Source: Rhodocytophaga rosea (lineage in GTDB: Bacteria; Bacteroidota; Bacteroidia; Cytophagales; 172606-1). Taken from it: a stretch of 64,000 bases of DNA. The notes beneath the pieces were generated by a model. It had not been told where the DNA came from and did no database searches. It saw only the letters and a list, made by a program, of their open reading frames with translations. Each line of letters begins with the position of its first letter. Position 1 is the first letter of the stretch. This document shows, in pieces, positions 27,865 through 35,931 of this stretch. Position numbers and translations under genes: made by a program. The stretch lies in the NCBI RefSeq assembly GCF_010119975.1, contig NZ_CP048222.1, positions 2,746,501-2,810,500 of the forward strand, read 5' to 3'.

Positions 27865-27974
27865 AATGAAAAAGGAAGAATTTGCAAGGTAAGCAGGCTA
27901 TTCTGAACGGGTGTTTCTCCATTCATAGAAAATGATTCTTTGAAGAATAAATTTCTAAACTTTCACCTCATCAT

Positions 27975-28772
27975 ATGAAACGCAAACTATCCTGGTTGCT
28001 GATACTATCCTGCTTTGCAAGCGTAGGTTGCTCCACTAAGCAAGCTGCTTTTCCGGCAGGAAAATGGGTTGACTTATCCTATGACTATTCTAAAGAAACC
28101 ATCTTCTGGCCCACCGCTTCACCATTTATACTGGATACGGTTTCTGTAGGAATGACAGAAAAAGGCTATTATTATTCCTCTTATGGTTTTTGTACGGATG
28201 AGCATGGAGGTACCCATATTGATGCGCCAATACATTTTGCTCAGGGTGGGCGCACCGTTGACCAGCTTCCGCTTTCCCAGTTGATCGGCCCTTCTGTGAA
28301 AATAGATGTTTCTCCACAAGCATTAGCCAATAAAGATTATCTGGTGAGCATTCAGGATTTTACCCAATGGGAATCCGTTCATGGGAAGATTCCTGAGGGA
28401 AGTATTGTACTGTTGCAAACCGGCTATAGCCGATACTGGCCTGACCGCCTGCAATACCTGGGAACAGATAAAACCGGAAACGAAGGGGTTTCCCAGCTGC
28501 ATTTTCCAGGATTAGATCCTAAGGCGGCTCAATGGCTGGTAACACAACGAAAAATCAAGGCGATTGGAATAGATACTGCCAGCATAGATTATGGGCAATC
28601 CCAGGAATTTAGTAGTCATGTAACGTTAATGAAAGCGAATATTCCTGCCTTCGAGAATCTGGCCAGTCTGGATCAGGTACCAACGCTTGGTGCACATATT
28701 GTTGCATTGCCTATGAAAATTAAAGGGGGCAGTGGCGGCCCCTTACGCATTATCGCATTTATACCTGATTAA
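27975..28772 (+). CDS. Cyclase family (kynurenine-formamidase-like) lipoprotein
   Basis: A 265-residue metal-dependent hydrolase of the cyclase family (PF04199 type). The signature HGGTHIDAPIHF at 77-88 carries the metal-binding His and Asp residues. GSIVLLQTGYSRYW and AIGIDTASIDYG, with DYGQSQEFSSHVTLMKANIPAFENL later, complete the fold. Residues 1-19 are a signal peptide with lipobox SVGC (Cys19), so the enzyme is probably anchored in the envelope, unlike cytosolic kynurenine formamidase KynB. It probably hydrolyses an amide or lactone outside the cytoplasm. It stands alone downstream of the MarR gene, with 110 bases between. Confidence 0.88.
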   Translation: MKRKLSWLLILSCFASVGCSTKQAAFPAGKWVDLSYDYSKETIFWPTASPFILDTVSVGMTEKGYYYSSYGFCTDEHGGTHIDAPIHFAQGGRTVDQLPLSQLIGPSVKIDVSPQALANKDYLVSIQDFTQWESVHGKIPEGSIVLLQTGYSRYWPDRLQYLGTDKTGNEGVSQLHFPGLDPKAAQWLVTQRKIKAIGIDTASIDYGQSQEFSSHVTLMKANIPAFENLASLDQVPTLGAHIVALPMKIKGGSGGPLRIIAFIPD

Positions 28773-29045
28773 GTTCTTTCCTTTTTAATTAAAAGTTTGT
28801 TTGTCTGCTATGCCAGTTTAAGAGCAAGTAATCGGCTTTCATAATGCTCTTAAAGTCAGCTCTATGTTTAATCAGTTTTAGTTAAACTTCCAGGAGATTC
28901 AGTTAGCATAAACCTGTAAGCTTACATTCAATCCTTTTGCCAGCGTAAGAAATATTTCCGCACAACTGAAAAAAATAAATAAATTGTAGCCATTCTATAG
29001 TATCCTATATACAAGTTTGAATCCTAATTTCACAGTTTGCTTTTT

Positions 29046-30938
29046 ATGAACAGAATTGAAGAACTCAGAAATTTATTGACTACTTATAATGAAGCGTATA
29101 GAAAAGGCAATGCCTTAATTTCTGATGCTGCCTACGACACCTTAGTGGATGAACTGGAAACGCTTTCGCCCAATGATCCATTTCTGAATAAAGTAGGCAT
29201 TTCTATTTCTGATGAAGATCCCCGTAAACAAAAGCTGCCCATTGTAATGGCTTCCATGAACAAAGTAAAAACCGTGGATGATATATTTAAATGGATGCGC
29301 TTAAAACATATTTCCGAAGATACCATTATGGTATTAACGCCCAAACTGGATGGCATGTCGTTTTGCGTGGAGGAAAATACCTGTTCTGCCTGGACCAGAG
29401 GGGATGGAAAATTTGGGCAGCGCTCAGATGAGCATTATAAACTCATTATGAAAGGAAACAACAGGTGTGGCACTGAAGAAAACCCTTTTCGGGACATGAT
29501 CACCTTTGGAGAAGTGTTAATGCAACGGGAAGTATTCGCTACCAAGTGGGCGGAACAGTTTGAAAATCCAAGAAATACGGTGGCAGGAGCCTTGAACAAT
29601 AAAGTGCCTGTAGCTATTCTCAACGACATGGATTATATCCGGTATGGATTGGTCTCAAAGGGCAGTAACATCACTTTTCGCTCAAAATCAGAGCAATTAG
29701 CCTATCTGAACAAACACGGGCAGCATCCTATTTCGTATGTTACTGTAAAGGGTGGCGAATTAACGGAAGGATACTTAAAGGACCTGTTTGCCTCCTGGAA
29801 CAAGGAATATGAATTAGATGGCGTCATCATTGAGGTAGACTCTTTACAGGAACAACAAGGGATAGGTCGGGAAACCTCCACCAATAATCCGGCTTATGCC
29901 AGAGCCTACAAAGGTAATTTTGAGGAAGTAAAACAAACAATTGTAAAAAGCATTCTCTGGAATGTATCCAAGCAGGGCTTATTAAAACCCATTGTACAAG
30001 TGGAGCCTATCCGGCTGGATGGCGTAACCGTTTCGCAGGTAACAGCAAATAACGCCAAGTTTGTAGAAGACATGAAGCTGGGGGAAGGAGCGCTGTTGCA
30101 GGTAAAACGTTCTGGTATGGTAATTCCCCTGATTGTTTCGGTAGATAAACCGGCCCAGAAAATAGAAATACCCACCTGCTGTCCTTCCTGTAAAACCGAA
30201 GATCTGGCCTGGAATGAAAACAAGGTAGAACTCATGTGTCTGAACATAGACTGTCCCGGACAGGCTTTACAGCGGATGGTTGCCTTTTTTACTATTCTGG
30301 AAATAGATAACGTGAGTGAAGGGGTATGTGCCCAGTTTTACCAGGCCGGGTACAATACCATTCATAAGGTGCTTGATATGACCAAAAGTGAAATGGAAGC
30401 CTTAGACAGGTTTGGCAAGCGTAAAGCAGAAATTGTGTATAACTCCATTCATTCCAAATTAAAAGCCGTGCCTTTGTCTAAATTGCAACATGCCACCGGT
30501 TTTTTCAAAGGATTAGGCTCTAAAAAACTCGTGCTGCTAGAACATTTCGATAAAAAACCAAGCCTGGAGGAAATTACAGCCATTACCGGATTTTCCCAGC
30601 TTTCGGCTACAGCCTACCTGGAGGCCTATGATAAGTTTTTTAATTTCATTGTAGGTTTACCTCTCACCATAGAAAAGACTGAAAAGAAACAGGCAACTTC
30701 CAATGAGCTGGCCGGTGCCTCTTTTTGTTTTACTGGCGTACGGAGAAAAGATCTGGAAGAGCAGATTGTATCGAAAGGAGGAACTATTGCCTCTGGTGTT
30801 TCGCAAAACCTCTCCTATTTGGTGATGAAAGAGAAAGGCAGTGGCAGTTCTAAAGAAACAAAAGCCCTTTCATTAGGAGTAAAACTTCTTACCGTAGAAG
30901 AACTGGAAGCTATGTTAATTGCCTTACATCAAGAATAA
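29046..30938 (+). CDS. Divergent NAD-dependent DNA ligase (LigA-like)
   Basis: A 630-residue ligase starting at ATG 29046; the frame upstream opens only at TTG. Domain Ia keeps SDAAYD (Asp and Tyr of the NAD site), but by hand alignment the preceding Tyr-His of LigA appears as Tyr-Arg and is one residue shorter. The catalytic Lys is in PKLDG at about residue 100. Then come TRGDG, NPRNTVAGAL, ELDGVIIEVD, an OB fold, a four-cysteine zinc site (CCPSC...CLNIDC), helix-hairpin-helix repeats and a C-terminal BRCT domain (SFCFTGVRRKDL). It seals nicks using NAD. Canonical LigA motifs GEDVT and HxxPMLSL are altered (GQRSDE, LPIVMASM), so it looks like an accessory ligase, not the housekeeping one. 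Confidence 0.88.
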   Translation: MNRIEELRNLLTTYNEAYRKGNALISDAAYDTLVDELETLSPNDPFLNKVGISISDEDPRKQKLPIVMASMNKVKTVDDIFKWMRLKHISEDTIMVLTPKLDGMSFCVEENTCSAWTRGDGKFGQRSDEHYKLIMKGNNRCGTEENPFRDMITFGEVLMQREVFATKWAEQFENPRNTVAGALNNKVPVAILNDMDYIRYGLVSKGSNITFRSKSEQLAYLNKHGQHPISYVTVKGGELTEGYLKDLFASWNKEYELDGVIIEVDSLQEQQGIGRETSTNNPAYARAYKGNFEEVKQTIVKSILWNVSKQGLLKPIVQVEPIRLDGVTVSQVTANNAKFVEDMKLGEGALLQVKRSGMVIPLIVSVDKPAQKIEIPTCCPSCKTEDLAWNENKVELMCLNIDCPGQALQRMVAFFTILEIDNVSEGVCAQFYQAGYNTIHKVLDMTKSEMEALDRFGKRKAEIVYNSIHSKLKAVPLSKLQHATGFFKGLGSKKLVLLEHFDKKPSLEEITAITGFSQLSATAYLEAYDKFFNFIVGLPLTIEKTEKKQATSNELAGASFCFTGVRRKDLEEQIVSKGGTIASGVSQNLSYLVMKEKGSGSSKETKALSLGVKLLTVEELEAMLIALHQE

Positions 30939-30952
30939 AGCTATAAAAAGTT

Positions 30953-31011
30953 ATTCTGCCTGTCTTTAATGTACGGCCTGCTTTTGGCTACACATCAAGG
31001 CCAGGCAGAAT
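30953..31011 (+). terminator. Large hairpin after the DNA ligase gene
   Basis: ATTCTGCCTG (30953-30962) pairs perfectly with CAGGCAGAAT (31002-31011), and an inner pair GGCCT/AGGCC (30975-30979 and 30998-31002, sharing one base) can extend the stem. It begins 15 bases after the ligase stop codon, so termination is the simplest role. There is no clear T-tract on the plus strand. Confidence 0.4.
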
Positions 31012-31135
31012 ACAGTTTCAACCTTGGTTGCAGGATATTAAGAAACAAATGGCTATTTAGACTCAGCTGAAATCAAAAAACGAATGATTCCTCTGATAAG
31101 ATAATGGGCAGTGCAACAGAACTTATTGAAAATAG

Positions 31136-31819
31136 TTAATTCAGCCAGAATTTCTGCGGTTTATTTATGATGGTGTTGGAAGCGATCATCAATGCATAGC
31201 TTCCTGCTAACATCACAATTACCAAAGCTGCTTCTACCGTTGATATCACCTGTGCACCGTGAATCTTAAGTTGAGAAGCTTTGTAAATATCCTCCCCTAC
31301 TGAAATCTGTATTCTGGAGAGTTGATGTGCCGGGATTAGCCATTGTTGAAACAACCTATTGCCTTTTTGAAGGTATTGATCATACATGCTTGTTTTATCA
31401 CCTTCGCGGCTTAAGCCCAGCATATCATTTTGAAATTTTCTGTACATTAGATTTGTCTGTACAAACTCATCCAATGCTTCTTTCTCCTGAGCTACCAATA
31501 CGGTTTTTTTAAATGCTGTGAGTAAGGAATCTGCTTCTTTGTTATTACGCCTGATCCCTGCTTCCAGCATGCTATATTTTTCAGCACTGGTTGTATGAAT
31601 GTGTTCTTCCAGCTGTAAATGATTCTGATAATTGAGTTCTATAATAGTTGATATAGTAGCCCCGGCCACCAGGCGATCGCTATAAATAGATTTCATAGAT
31701 GCTTCCAAGCCGGACACATTGCTTTTCATCAATACATTAAATAGAATAATTACGCCGGCAATAAAAATTAATATGAAAGCCATTTTAATTTTCTCTTTCA
31801 ATGCAAATATCCATTTCAT
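31136..31819 (-). CDS. Orphan membrane sensor with MCP-type four-helix-bundle domain
   Basis: A 227-residue protein with an N-terminal TM helix (about 11-30), a helical periplasmic region with LEASMKSIYSDRLVAGATISTIIELNYQNHLQLEEHI (the 4HB_MCP pattern), and a second TM helix (about 195-215, AALVIVMLAGSYALMIASN). The chain stops after 12 more residues, so there is no HAMP, kinase or methyl-accepting output domain. It may be a stand-alone sensor or envelope-stress protein, or a truncated transducer. No gene for a partner is adjacent. Confidence 0.7.
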   Translation of the reverse strand: MKWIFALKEKIKMAFILIFIAGVIILFNVLMKSNVSGLEASMKSIYSDRLVAGATISTIIELNYQNHLQLEEHIHTTSAEKYSMLEAGIRRNNKEADSLLTAFKKTVLVAQEKEALDEFVQTNLMYRKFQNDMLGLSREGDKTSMYDQYLQKGNRLFQQWLIPAHQLSRIQISVGEDIYKASQLKIHGAQVISTVEAALVIVMLAGSYALMIASNTIINKPQKFWLN

Positions 31820-31965
31820 ACGCTGTACTGTTAAAGGGTGGCCTATATCTGATTATAATTTATTATCAAAAATCTAAGTGATTATATCTGTTTTACTTGT
31901 AAATACATTTGTATTCCTATTGAGTTAAAGGCATGGGCTCATCCGAACAGGAAGCTGAACATTTG

Positions 31966-32370
31966 CTAGAGATGAAAATCTCCTGCTGCTTCGGGCTGGT
32001 AAATAATATTAAGAATTTCTAATTGTATGCTTCCTCCAGGCACACTCCAATCCACAACATCGCCTTTTTTGTAGCCGATCAGTGCCGCAGCAATCGGAGC
32101 AAAGATGGAAACCTTGTTTTTTTGAATATCAGCGTCTTCCGGGTACACAATCTGCATTTCCCAGGCCTTCTTAGAATATTGAAATTGCACAATTGAATTC
32201 ATAGTAACTACATCAGCAGGTATCTCTTGTGGTTCAACAATTACTGCTTTACTAATCTCATTGAGCAAAGCATAAGATTCTTTAGTAGTTTTTGTTAATG
32301 AAATTCGCTCCCGTAACCGTTGAGAATCGAGTTTACTTAAAATGATTTCCTTTTGCATAATACCTGACAT
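31966..32370 (-). CDS. Rnk/GreA-C-like family protein
   Basis: A 134-residue protein of the GreA/GreB C-terminal domain family (Rnk type). The C-terminal half has the FKBP-like signature: VVTMNSIVQFQYSKKAWEMQIVYPEDADIQKNKVSIFAPIAAALIGYKKGDVVDWSVPGG. It lacks the long N-terminal coiled coil of GreA, so it should bind RNA polymerase without cleaving RNA. An ATG at residue 5 is an alternative start. It lies upstream of the 4HB sensor on the same strand, about 150 bases before it. Confidence 0.78.
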   Translation of the reverse strand: MSGIMQKEIILSKLDSQRLRERISLTKTTKESYALLNEISKAVIVEPQEIPADVVTMNSIVQFQYSKKAWEMQIVYPEDADIQKNKVSIFAPIAAALIGYKKGDVVDWSVPGGSIQLEILNIIYQPEAAGDFHL

Positions 32371-32519
32371 AGTGCTTTGTTTTAAATGACATCATCTGTA
32401 CTAATTCTTATATTGAATCAGCAGATAAAAATTTATTATTGATTAACACATATTTGTGAAGTCTGACTGAATTAAGCTCATCCTGACAAATATGGATTGT
32501 ACTTGTGTATATTTATTAA

Positions 32520-32744
32520 TTAATAGTGTAGATCTTTCAATGTATGAAGCTTCATCACATAGGAGTTAATCTGAAAAGCTAATACCTGCCCCTGTTCCGA
32601 CAAAGGATTAGTTAACCGGTTGTATTCATTAATTAACTCATTGCATTCATTTTTTAGTCGTTGTACTGTCATACTATCTTTTGCTTCAATGAGAAAATAT
32701 TCTTTTTTAAATTGATTCATTTGGTACTCACTTTTATAACTCAT
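32520..32744 (-). CDS. Small hypothetical protein (74 aa)
   Basis: The frame extends upstream only to a TTG, so the first ATG (32744) was taken; the ATG at 32720 (MNQFKKEYF) is also possible. The chain looks helical and polar: QRLKNECNELINEYNRLTNPLSEQGQVLAFQINSYVMKLHTL. No membrane segment or known family was recognised. It is one of four small minus-strand genes before the DUF932 gene. Confidence 0.45.
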   Translation of the reverse strand: MSYKSEYQMNQFKKEYFLIEAKDSMTVQRLKNECNELINEYNRLTNPLSEQGQVLAFQINSYVMKLHTLKDLHY

Positions 32745-32861
32745 CAGCTTAGAATTAGGAATAAAGGGCAGAAGATACAATCAGTTTAAGTATTCAGAAC
32801 AGGCAATATTTACCGTCATTCGAAGACTAGCTGCCTGTTTCTTCCACCGGGTAATTATTTT

Positions 32862-33104
32862 TTATAGGAGAGAGTAATCAAATTCATAGGAAAGAATTTT
32901 AATATGGTCGTTTGCCACGAATTTTTTCCTCTGGTCTGCCTGTACATATTTCAAGCGGATAAAATCTTTCATGCCAGTTTCAGGCCTTCCTATGTATACA
33001 TAATGCTCCAGCCAGCCAAGTTTATCCTGGGCAGAGAAATTGTGTGTATATTCCTTATCCATAATGGCAAACCTGATAAAACCTCCTTTGATCTTCTTTT
33101 TCAT
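32862..33104 (-). CDS. Small hypothetical protein (80 aa)
   Basis: A mixed charged, soluble protein with a lysine-rich start (MKKKIKGGFIRFAIMDKEYTH) and a middle segment LGWLEHYVYIGRPETG, without signal peptide or membrane segment. No family was recognised. It is co-oriented with its neighbours, and the gaps of about 120 and 170 bases argue against tight translational coupling. Coding is probable from the intact frame and ATG start. Confidence 0.5.
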   Translation of the reverse strand: MKKKIKGGFIRFAIMDKEYTHNFSAQDKLGWLEHYVYIGRPETGMKDFIRLKYVQADQRKKFVANDHIKILSYEFDYSLL

Positions 33105-33277
33105 ACAAGTAAGCGTTTGATTAGAAAGAACTTATTGATAATAAATTAACCGTAAGCCTATTAAAATTGTATCTATCCTTCTTCCTGCAAAGTCTTCTGT
33201 ATGCCAAAAAATGTATAAGCATGCCCAATCCTTATGTTCAGGCGCTCATCTACATTACCTCCTTATAGTTTATCCTT

Positions 33278-33520
33278 TTAATGATACTTGCCATTCTCTG
33301 CCAAACTGCTGTTGTAATCAAATATCTGTTGATCAGTTACCGGCTGGATACAAACGGGCGTAATATGCGCCTCCTGTAACTGAGGGTAAACATCCTGAGC
33401 CCAGTCAATAATAGATTCCCTGGAAGGAAAGCTAAGCGGACTTTTCATAAAAAAGGATTCCATGCCAGATTCCTTACCTACTGTGTAATACACCGATACA
33501 AAAAAATAATTACGTTTCAT
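33278..33520 (-). CDS. Small hypothetical protein (80 aa)
   Basis: A soluble-looking protein that opens with a beta-like stretch (KRNYFFVSVYYTVGKESGMES) and ends in a more polar half (YPQLQEAHITPVCIQPVTDQQIFDYNSS). No known family was recognised. It begins 29 bases after the end of the DUF932 gene on the same strand, so the two probably share a transcript and perhaps a function. Confidence 0.55.
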   Translation of the reverse strand: MKRNYFFVSVYYTVGKESGMESFFMKSPLSFPSRESIIDWAQDVYPQLQEAHITPVCIQPVTDQQIFDYNSSLAENGKYH

Positions 33521-33549
33521 TTTACCCGTTTCTAATATGTAGTTAATTT

Positions 33550-34533
33550 TTATAGCTCAATCGTTTGAGTACTTAATTGATGGAGAGTAGATTCATCCAG
33601 TTTATATCGGTCATTGATTGTAAGCGAACTCCGGCTATTAAACAAAGCATAATTAATGGCATTATAGATTAACCATAGGTTCGGCTTCACTCCTAATATT
33701 TTCTCCTCTTTACGCAGACGATCCATTGCCTGTCTGGCCAGCATTTTTGGCAATTGCGTATCTTCAATAATCTGGCCTATATTTTCTATAACAGGCTTAT
33801 CTTCCAGACGTTTGTATACTTGTGCCGTAAGCGAACTGGGCTGATTCAGAAAATTTTGCAGTTCTCTGGTCAGGTATTCCCTAAACCACTCTGTTTTCAA
33901 ACCTTTATGAGAAACCCTCTTCTGGAGTAATTTGTCTTTTTCTGAATACTCTTTTTCTTCAATGGTAGTGCGGTGCTGAATGCTATCTGTATACTTTTTA
34001 GGCTGGCCGGCTGCCAGCCAGTTCAGATAATCTTCCATGTTCATAAAGTCGTCTACCCAGCCCATAAGCCCATTGCTGCAGAGTTTTCGGTAATAACTTA
34101 CCCGTATACTTTTTTCTGTACGCATCCGGATAGAAGTTCCCTGAATAGTAAAGGGAGTTTTGCCATTGTATGAATTATTGATAATCAATGATTTATATAA
34201 TTGTTCTGAACCCATATTCACCCTGTCAGGTAAGATAATGGTAATGCTAAATTCTCCTTGAGTTGTATAGCGAATATCCAGCGAGTAATCCTGCATACAT
34301 TCATCAATAACCGAACGGATCAGTTGATTTGGAATCAGACTATAATCCTTACTCTGTAATGCAAAAATACTTTTGTGCCTTACACCAGTCTCCCCTACAA
34401 CAGCCATTTGTCTGTCTGAAGCAAGCAGTTCATACTCTTCTGATAGCAGTGATGAAAGTTTTACTGTTTCTACAGGAAAACATATTTCATCCCAGCCACT
34501 CACTTTTTCTAAATCTGTGCTTACAAATGTCAT
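33550..34533 (-). CDS. DUF932-like phage/plasmid-type protein
   Basis: A 327-residue cytoplasmic protein with signatures of the DUF932 group, a family of unknown function common on phages, plasmids and integrative elements. The visible pieces are an N-terminal ALQSKDYSLIPNQLIRSVIDE segment, the central CSNGLMGWVDDFMN (compare 'C.NGL' in relatives), and the C-terminal LWLIYNAINYALFNSRSSLTINDRYKLDESTLHQL. No catalytic motif is apparent. It is first in a minus-strand run of small genes and has a well-formed promoter about 20 bases upstream. Confidence 0.62.
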   Translation of the reverse strand: MTFVSTDLEKVSGWDEICFPVETVKLSSLLSEEYELLASDRQMAVVGETGVRHKSIFALQSKDYSLIPNQLIRSVIDECMQDYSLDIRYTTQGEFSITIILPDRVNMGSEQLYKSLIINNSYNGKTPFTIQGTSIRMRTEKSIRVSYYRKLCSNGLMGWVDDFMNMEDYLNWLAAGQPKKYTDSIQHRTTIEEKEYSEKDKLLQKRVSHKGLKTEWFREYLTRELQNFLNQPSSLTAQVYKRLEDKPVIENIGQIIEDTQLPKMLARQAMDRLRKEEKILGVKPNLWLIYNAINYALFNSRSSLTINDRYKLDESTLHQLSTQTIEL

Positions 34534-34551
34534 AGGTTGTTTATTTTATTG

Positions 34552-34583
34552 CTAATATACAATTGTTTTTTTGCAATTGCAAA
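34552..34583 (-). promoter_or_regulatory. Promoter of the DUF932-like gene with palindrome
   Basis: On the minus strand TTTG (34580-34583) is followed after 20 bases by TATATTAG (34552-34559), a -33/-7 pair of the Bacteroidota type. The start codon is at 34533, so the leader is very short. The perfect 12-base palindrome TTGCAATTGCAA (34571-34582) overlaps the -33 box and could be an operator. Confidence 0.5.
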
Positions 34584-34628
34584 TTAATCTCTATCAATTC
34601 TCAAGCTATTATACTCGAAAATACCTTA

Positions 34629-35801
34629 TTATCTCACATGGGCTAGCACAGACAAACTTCTAAAGGCAGATTTTAAATCCTTTATAAGATCCTGGCTATT
34701 TTCAATCCCTACTGAAAACCGGAGTAGGCCATCACTAATACCTATTTCCTGCCGTTCTTGTTGGGATAAGGTGGCGTGTGAAGTGGTAGCAGGCGAACAA
34801 ATAAGGCTTTCTACGCCTCCCAAACTCATAGCAGGCTGTATAAACCGGAGCTTATCCAGAAACAGGTCTACCTGAGTTAAACTATTTGTAGCCAGTTCAA
34901 AAGAGAGCATCCCTCCAAACCCGTGCATTTGTGCACTGGCAATTTCATGTCCGGGATGGCTCTTTAATCCGGGATAATATACATTCTTTACTTCAGGCAG
35001 TTCCTGCAGGAAACTGGCAAGAATCATTGCATTTTCGTTATGCTTTTCTACACGGACAGCCAGGGTTTTTAAGCTTCTTTCGATCAGGTAGCAATCCAGG
35101 GCATTTATACTTCCTCCATAATTAACGGCAAGTGCATAAATACGCTCTTTTAAGACAGAAGAAGTAACCACTGCCCCAAAACATAAGTCACTGTGCCCTC
35201 CCAGGTATTTTGTTCCACTGTGAATCACTACATCAAAACCCAGGCTGATAGGATTCTGGTTAATCGGGCTGGCAAATGTATTGTCAATAACGGTAATGAT
35301 GGCCTTCTTTTTAGCCAGCTGGCTGATAGCCTGTATATCTAAAATTTCTAATAAGGGATTAGAAGGCGTTTCTATGTAAATTACTTTGGTGTGAGGAGTA
35401 AGTATTGCTGAGAACGCCTCTGTGGAATGATCCGCAGCAAAACTGAACTGAATCCCCCTTTTCTCAAACTCACTGGTAACCAGGTGATAGGTGCCGCCAT
35501 ATAAACCCTTACAGAATACTACATGGTCGCCTTGTTGTAAGAGCGCAAACAAAGTAGTACTGATCGCAGCCATCCCTGAACTAAACAGAATACCATCCTG
35601 CGCACCTTCTAAGGCACAAAGTTTTTCGACAATCACTTTCTGGTTGATGGTATTAAAATATCTGGGATAGGTATTTTCTGTGGTTTCTCTGTACTTATAG
35701 GACGAAGCCGGATAGACAGGTGTAACTACACTTTGTGAATGAGGTATTAATTCACTGCCGGCATGTATACATAAAGTTTCTTTTGATAATTTTTCTTCCA
35801 T
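34629..35801 (-). CDS. Trans-sulfuration PLP enzyme (cystathionine gamma-synthase / methionine gamma-lyase type)
   Basis: A 390-residue PLP enzyme of the Cys/Met metabolism family. The PLP-binding lysine is Lys198 in HSGTKYLGGH. Other family marks are LFSSGMAAIST at 72-82, the phosphate-binding YGGTY at 101-105, IETPSNPLLE and IDNTFASP. Near the C-terminus YYPGLKSHPGHEIA and VGIENSQDLIKDL follow. It is a cytoplasmic homotetramer in the family. The sequence does not distinguish cystathionine synthesis from gamma-lyase activity. It stands alone, with no met genes nearby. Confidence 0.88.
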   Translation of the reverse strand: MEEKLSKETLCIHAGSELIPHSQSVVTPVYPASSYKYRETTENTYPRYFNTINQKVIVEKLCALEGAQDGILFSSGMAAISTTLFALLQQGDHVVFCKGLYGGTYHLVTSEFEKRGIQFSFAADHSTEAFSAILTPHTKVIYIETPSNPLLEILDIQAISQLAKKKAIITVIDNTFASPINQNPISLGFDVVIHSGTKYLGGHSDLCFGAVVTSSVLKERIYALAVNYGGSINALDCYLIERSLKTLAVRVEKHNENAMILASFLQELPEVKNVYYPGLKSHPGHEIASAQMHGFGGMLSFELATNSLTQVDLFLDKLRFIQPAMSLGGVESLICSPATTSHATLSQQERQEIGISDGLLRFSVGIENSQDLIKDLKSAFRSLSVLAHVR

Positions 35802-35931
35802 AATCAGGGGTTGTGAAAATATTTAAAAGCAAAATATAAGACGGTATATATCTTATTTTCCTGCAAGATATAGGTATGAAATTATTTGCTGCAAATTTGA
35901 GTAAACTGCTTGCCGGATTTCTCTAAAAAGC

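Noticed and set aside
35837-35858. Inverted repeat ATAAGA/TCTTAT upstream of the trans-sulfuration gene
   Set aside because: Six AT-rich bases with a variable spacer are expected by chance in this composition.
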